In this document: positions 61,023-64,000 of the stretch, piece after piece | Numbering within the stretch: position 1 is the stretch's first letter | How the letters are laid out: every line of letters begins with the position of its first letter | Assembly: GCA_003260075.1 (NCBI GenBank) | Contig: QLIY01000052.1 | Span: 228,882-292,881 of the forward strand | DNA: 64,000 nucleotides | Direction of reading: 5' to 3' | DNA from: Phallusia mammillata | Taxonomy: Eukaryota > Chordata > Ascidiacea > Phlebobranchia > Ascidiidae | Notes under the pieces: model-generated | Database searches by the model: none | Told to the model about the DNA's origin: nothing | The model's input: only the letters and a program-made list of their open reading frames with translations | Position numbers and translations under genes: made by a program

Positions 61023-62111
61023 TTACCCTTGCCACCACTTTTTGCGATGGGCAGAGGTGTCCCTCCTATTCGATCCGACTTGTTTCTTAGTTTCACTCCT
61101 GTTGCTTGATCTAGACGGGATTACGGACCTTGCTGCAATTGTTGGTGCCCCAACTTTACTTGAATCGGTGGTGTTCCCGTCTAACATTGCTATAAACTTG
61201 GGGTTAGTTTTCGTGAAGCTGATTTTAAAGCCATCGCCCAGATCCTTAACCAGTTTTTGTGCTTCGCTCATTGAGGTAGTGTGGATTCGCAAGACCGATG
61301 AAGGGTGAGTTGGTTTAGATACTCTTGTGATACCCGATAGAAGTTGGTTTTCGTGTTTGGTGCGCTGTGGTTCCACATCGAACAAATTTTTGGGACTGGA
61401 CTGTGCAGTGCGAGGACTACTGGCCGTTGTGGGTGTGTACAATCGCGTAGGAACCCTTGTGGGCGATCGAACCACTTGTGGAATAAAATTGGTGCTTGAA
61501 TCAAGACGAGTTGCTTTGTTTTTAGCGTTGTTCGCAACAGTTGGAGACGATACTCTTGGAGTGGGAAATCGGTGCGAAGTTGATGAAGGGTAGTTGCTGC
61601 GCGCTGTTGACCGAAGGAAGGTGCGGTATTTGCCGCCAGTTGACTTTGTGGGATACCTTGGGCTCGGACCGAACTGCCGGCGAGTCTTGTAGACAAATTT
61701 CATTCCGTGGGGAATTTTCATCATTCTTGTACCAGGTGGGTACATTTGCGTGCTGCCGCCGAAATAACGCCTTGTTGGTGTAACCCTGCCCCGAGTGGGC
61801 GTTACGCTGTACCGGTGCACCACGGTCGGGGATAAGTATGATCTACTAGACGTTGGGCGTGAGTACGAATTCGTATACACCTTGCGCGGTGTGTAGCGAA
61901 GCCCACGTCCAACGATGCCCCTTGTGGGTGAAAATTTGTACAAAGACGAATGCGTTGCCCGCTGTCGCGATCTGTAGCCTGTCACTGTTCTTAACTCTGC
62001 CAAAAGGCCTAGCAGCCCCATTGCTATGAAACAACAGCGCCAAATCAAAAACATCTTTTTGCTTGGCAGCATGTTGGCGACTTGTTCGAAGTCCTTCTTC
62101 TGGTGCTGCAA
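61023..62111 (-). CDS. Secreted Thr/Pro/Arg-rich protein, first exon only
   Basis: A single open frame of up to 362 codons ends where a strong donor (GG/GTAAGTG) overlaps an in-frame TAA, so it is a spliced exon. A start at 62072 (MLPSKKMFLIW) or 62054 gives a good signal peptide (FLIWRCCFIAMGLLGLLAEL); the longest start at 62111 would bury it. The mature region is basic and low-complexity, with repeated SPTRG, TPTRG, TPTRR and PTRVPTR motifs among many Ser, Tyr and Pro. A more ordered segment near its end reads MSEAQKLVKDLGDGFKISFT. The exon ends in phase 2, while the first recognised FAS1 exon needs phase 1. It can therefore belong to that gene only through another exon; otherwise it is a separate matrix-type protein. 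Confidence 0.65.
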   Translation of the reverse strand: MQHQKKDFEQVANMLPSKKMFLIWRCCFIAMGLLGLLAELRTVTGYRSRQRATHSSLYKFSPTRGIVGRGLRYTPRKVYTNSYSRPTSSRSYLSPTVVHRYSVTPTRGRVTPTRRYFGGSTQMYPPGTRMMKIPHGMKFVYKTRRQFGPSPRYPTKSTGGKYRTFLRSTARSNYPSSTSHRFPTPRVSSPTVANNAKNKATRLDSSTNFIPQVVRSPTRVPTRLYTPTTASSPRTAQSSPKNLFDVEPQRTKHENQLLSGITRVSKPTHPSSVLRIHTTSMSEAQKLVKDLGDGFKISFTKTNPKFIAMLDGNTTDSSKVGAPTIAARSVIPSRSSNRSETKKQVGSNRRDTSAHRKKWWQG

Positions 62112-63062
62112 CTCAGACTAGCGCACAGTTCTTTCTCGGCTTGACTTTAACCTGCTCCGCGGGAGTGCAAATCCCGTTCGGCAAAAGTGGAAAAAAAGGA
62201 GCTAGCTGTGATGACAACTTTTAACGTCTCTCTCAACTTGCAGCCGTAAATCTGCCGCCCACAGCTCTTGGAAAGCAAGTTTTTTTGTACAAATTTGCGC
62301 CAAGCACTTTATATCCGTTCGTGATTGACGCCTGTACAAACAATATAGCCCGCTTATAAAACTATGCATCTGTTTGTGGGACGTTTCGGCGGTCTTTCTC
62401 AAATAGCCGTGTTTATCTACGAATCTGGGTTGTCTAGCAGTTCCTATAAATTTATACACAGAAAAATCCAAAGCATTCCAATTAGCATCTAGGTCAAAGG
62501 TTGTGGGGCGTTATTAACCTATGCTACACACTTTTATAATCAGCTGCATTTAACAGTATTTTTTGATTATTGGCAGACACAAATTCGACCTGTTTATCAC
62601 ATCGTTACATAAATGTGCATTTTGTTGCGGTCTAATAGAAGACGAAACCTGACGCAAAACAAGTCCACAAATGCCGAGATAAAACAGCGTTAGCTTGTTT
62701 GTGACTAGCATTTAAGGGAACTATATCACCACGACCATTAAAACATGGTGAAGTATTTGGTTTCAAACGAAAAAGAAACACTTTTTTATCAAACGTTCCA
62801 GGAAAATTACCAAGTTGAAAACCGGAAGACGCCGACGGAAACCGTCTGAAACCCCAGATCAGATCATTTAACAAAACAACCAATCATTCAACCAATCATT
62901 TTTGCAATAAGTGAAGAGTGCGCACAACAAAAACTTATTGCCAAGTAGCTTGTACAGTACAGCGATTAGGCATCAACCAATCTACAGATGTACACATGGC
63001 CAAATGGGGATTGGTATCAAATTACATTTGTATCAGCTGTGACAGCCAAATCCACTAATCCA
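62112..63062. other. Promoter-side spacer, no gene seen
   Basis: About 950 bases between the 3' end of the right-edge gene and the first exon at 62111, both on the minus strand. It should hold the promoter of the downstream exon; no distinctive element was recognised. Confidence 0.45.
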
Positions 63063-63954
63063 TTACTTCCTCTGTACAGTGGCATAAATTGTATGCATCC
63101 CGTTGCATCGGCATGTTTCCGATGAAGCAGCATCACGCGGGCCAGGCTGACCCAAACTGCCGCCGGGGTAATCGTTTATTTCCTGGGCTTGACCTCGCTT
63201 GGGCTCGCACGAATCAAACACTTCGTCGTATATGTGATGCAATTCGTTGGTGTCTTGCAGGCGTTGATTGATGCCTTGCGGCAGTTGGCTGGTTTGATTT
63301 TTCTCTGCTCCGCCTTGAAGCTCGCTTAGCACTTTTGTAAGATCCTCCATAATATCTTTATACCCAGCGCGTCCACCGCTGTTATCCACTTTGGGCGATT
63401 GCCGAGCAGAAGGACCTGCAAATAAGTCACAATGTAAGTTTACATAAATTTGTATCACGTCATAAACATCTCAACATTTATAATGTGATATCGAAACAGA
63501 AAGTCAAAAACTGCAATGGGGTTTTGCGTGTATATTTGATATTCAGATGTGAGCACTTTACCCTTTCAATCTTTGACTTTAAAGAAAGGATCGATTAATG
63601 TGGCAAATGTATCGTTTAAGTCAGGGGCGGGCAACTTCTCCAGTCGGCGGGCCTGATATGAGAAAATGAAGTACTTGGCGGGCCGGATTCCTGAATCGAT
63701 ACATTAATCGCGTATTTATCCAGTGATTTAAAACGGATTTTTGACCACCTAAACNGCGAATCTTCAGTTTCCTTTTTCTCCGTTCCAAACAACCAAAGCA
63801 GAAATACGACACCAAACCTGCACAGACCATCGAAATTGCCACAGTTGCCAGACAGCACACCAATACAAAACCGTAGTGCATAAGACTGATGTTTGACGTT
63901 CTTTCATATGGTTTTGATGATGAACTGGTGGTGGGGGGGGGGACCCTGAACTGG
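63063..63954 (-). CDS. 3' end of a single-pass membrane protein gene
   Basis: Two exons: one starting at about 63954 after a TATAG acceptor, with an unclear donor near the N at 63755, and the last exon 63415-63063. The first has a Ser/Thr/Pro stalk, then one membrane span (FVLVCCLATVAISMVCAGLV) followed by FCFGCLERRKRKLKIR, a stop-transfer anchor with a basic cytosolic side. The last exon encodes a hydrophilic tail of about 117 residues (DIMEDLTKVLSELQGG, ELHHIYDEVFDS) ending YATVQRK; HIYDEV and IYATV are possible Tyr sites. G run 63933-63942 lies in the coding part, so the stalk frame is uncertain. The family is not recognised; the 5' part is beyond the right edge. Confidence 0.6.
63623..63755. 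mobile_element. Truncated hAT-type MITE at an N
   Basis: CAGGGGCGGGCAACTT with internal GGCGGGCC blocks is typical of short hAT elements. The other end is cut off by the N at 63755. Confidence 0.5.
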
Positions 63955-64000
63955 CTATACGTGTGGAAACAAAGAAAACCGTTAAAGTAGGACACACACA

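Noticed and set aside
60973..61308. Plus-strand open frame
   Set aside because: Antisense shadow of the 61023-62111 exon, which has a signal peptide and a strong donor.
1..64000. CRISPR array, bacterial operon or viral genome
   Set aside because: No regularly spaced repeats, and gene structure is intron-rich and eukaryotic throughout; no viral replication or capsid gene seen.

Overview
This window looks like animal nuclear DNA, most likely from an ascidian tunicate; no hit list was available, so the assignment is inference. Genes are compact and AT-rich, with many short GT-AG introns. Two tandem genes encode integrin alpha N-termini carrying an inserted von Willebrand A (alpha-I) domain, an arrangement known from tunicates and vertebrates. 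Near-identical but not identical tandem copies suggest a very heterozygous diploid. All gene models below were assembled by hand from splice signals, reading phase and protein motifs.

Layout. 1-2.9 kb, minus: hyccin (FAM126/HYCC), running off the left edge. 4.9-12.1 kb, plus: a 14-exon multi-pass membrane RING-CH (MARCH-type) E3 ligase with an EGF-like N-terminus, head-to-head with hyccin. 13.8-21.9 kb, minus: two tandem integrin-alpha-like genes with matching exon structure, both of which stop being recognisable just after the alpha-I domain. 22-29.4 kb: no convincing gene. 29.4-33.9 kb, minus: a class A-like GPCR, complete except for its C-terminal tail. 35.6-37.8 kb, plus: a small single-pass membrane protein broken by a C run. 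38.8-44.3 kb, plus: a 7TM protein of about 708 residues with a very long Arg/Tyr/Gln-rich tail. 45.9-51.9 kb, minus: a protein with four FAS1 domains (TGFBI/periostin type), with an alternative truncating exon. 52-61 kb: mostly non-coding. 61.0-62.1 kb, minus: a secreted Thr/Pro/Arg-rich first exon, possibly the 5' end of the FAS1 gene. 63.1-64 kb, minus: the 3' end of a single-pass membrane protein gene.

Mobile DNA. Five short hAT-type non-autonomous elements have recognisable ends and 8-bp target duplications (four exact, one 7/8). There is also a pogo/Tigger-like element with TA duplication, a foldback element and several weaker candidates.

The strongest unexplained structure is an assembly signature. 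About 28 G or C runs, most of them 10 bases long, usually sit between two near-identical direct copies of 70-230 bp. All runs are G up to 29.8 kb and all are C from 32.4 to 60.4 kb; the run at 63.9 kb is G again. Two single-N positions likewise separate perfect duplicates. These look like synthetic joins of overlapping or allelic contigs, not biology. They damage or duplicate parts of six genes, so exon copies next to them should not be taken as real.

The genes share no evident pathway. Several act at the cell surface or in the matrix (integrin-like proteins, FAS1 protein, receptors), but no operon-like or functional linkage can be shown.
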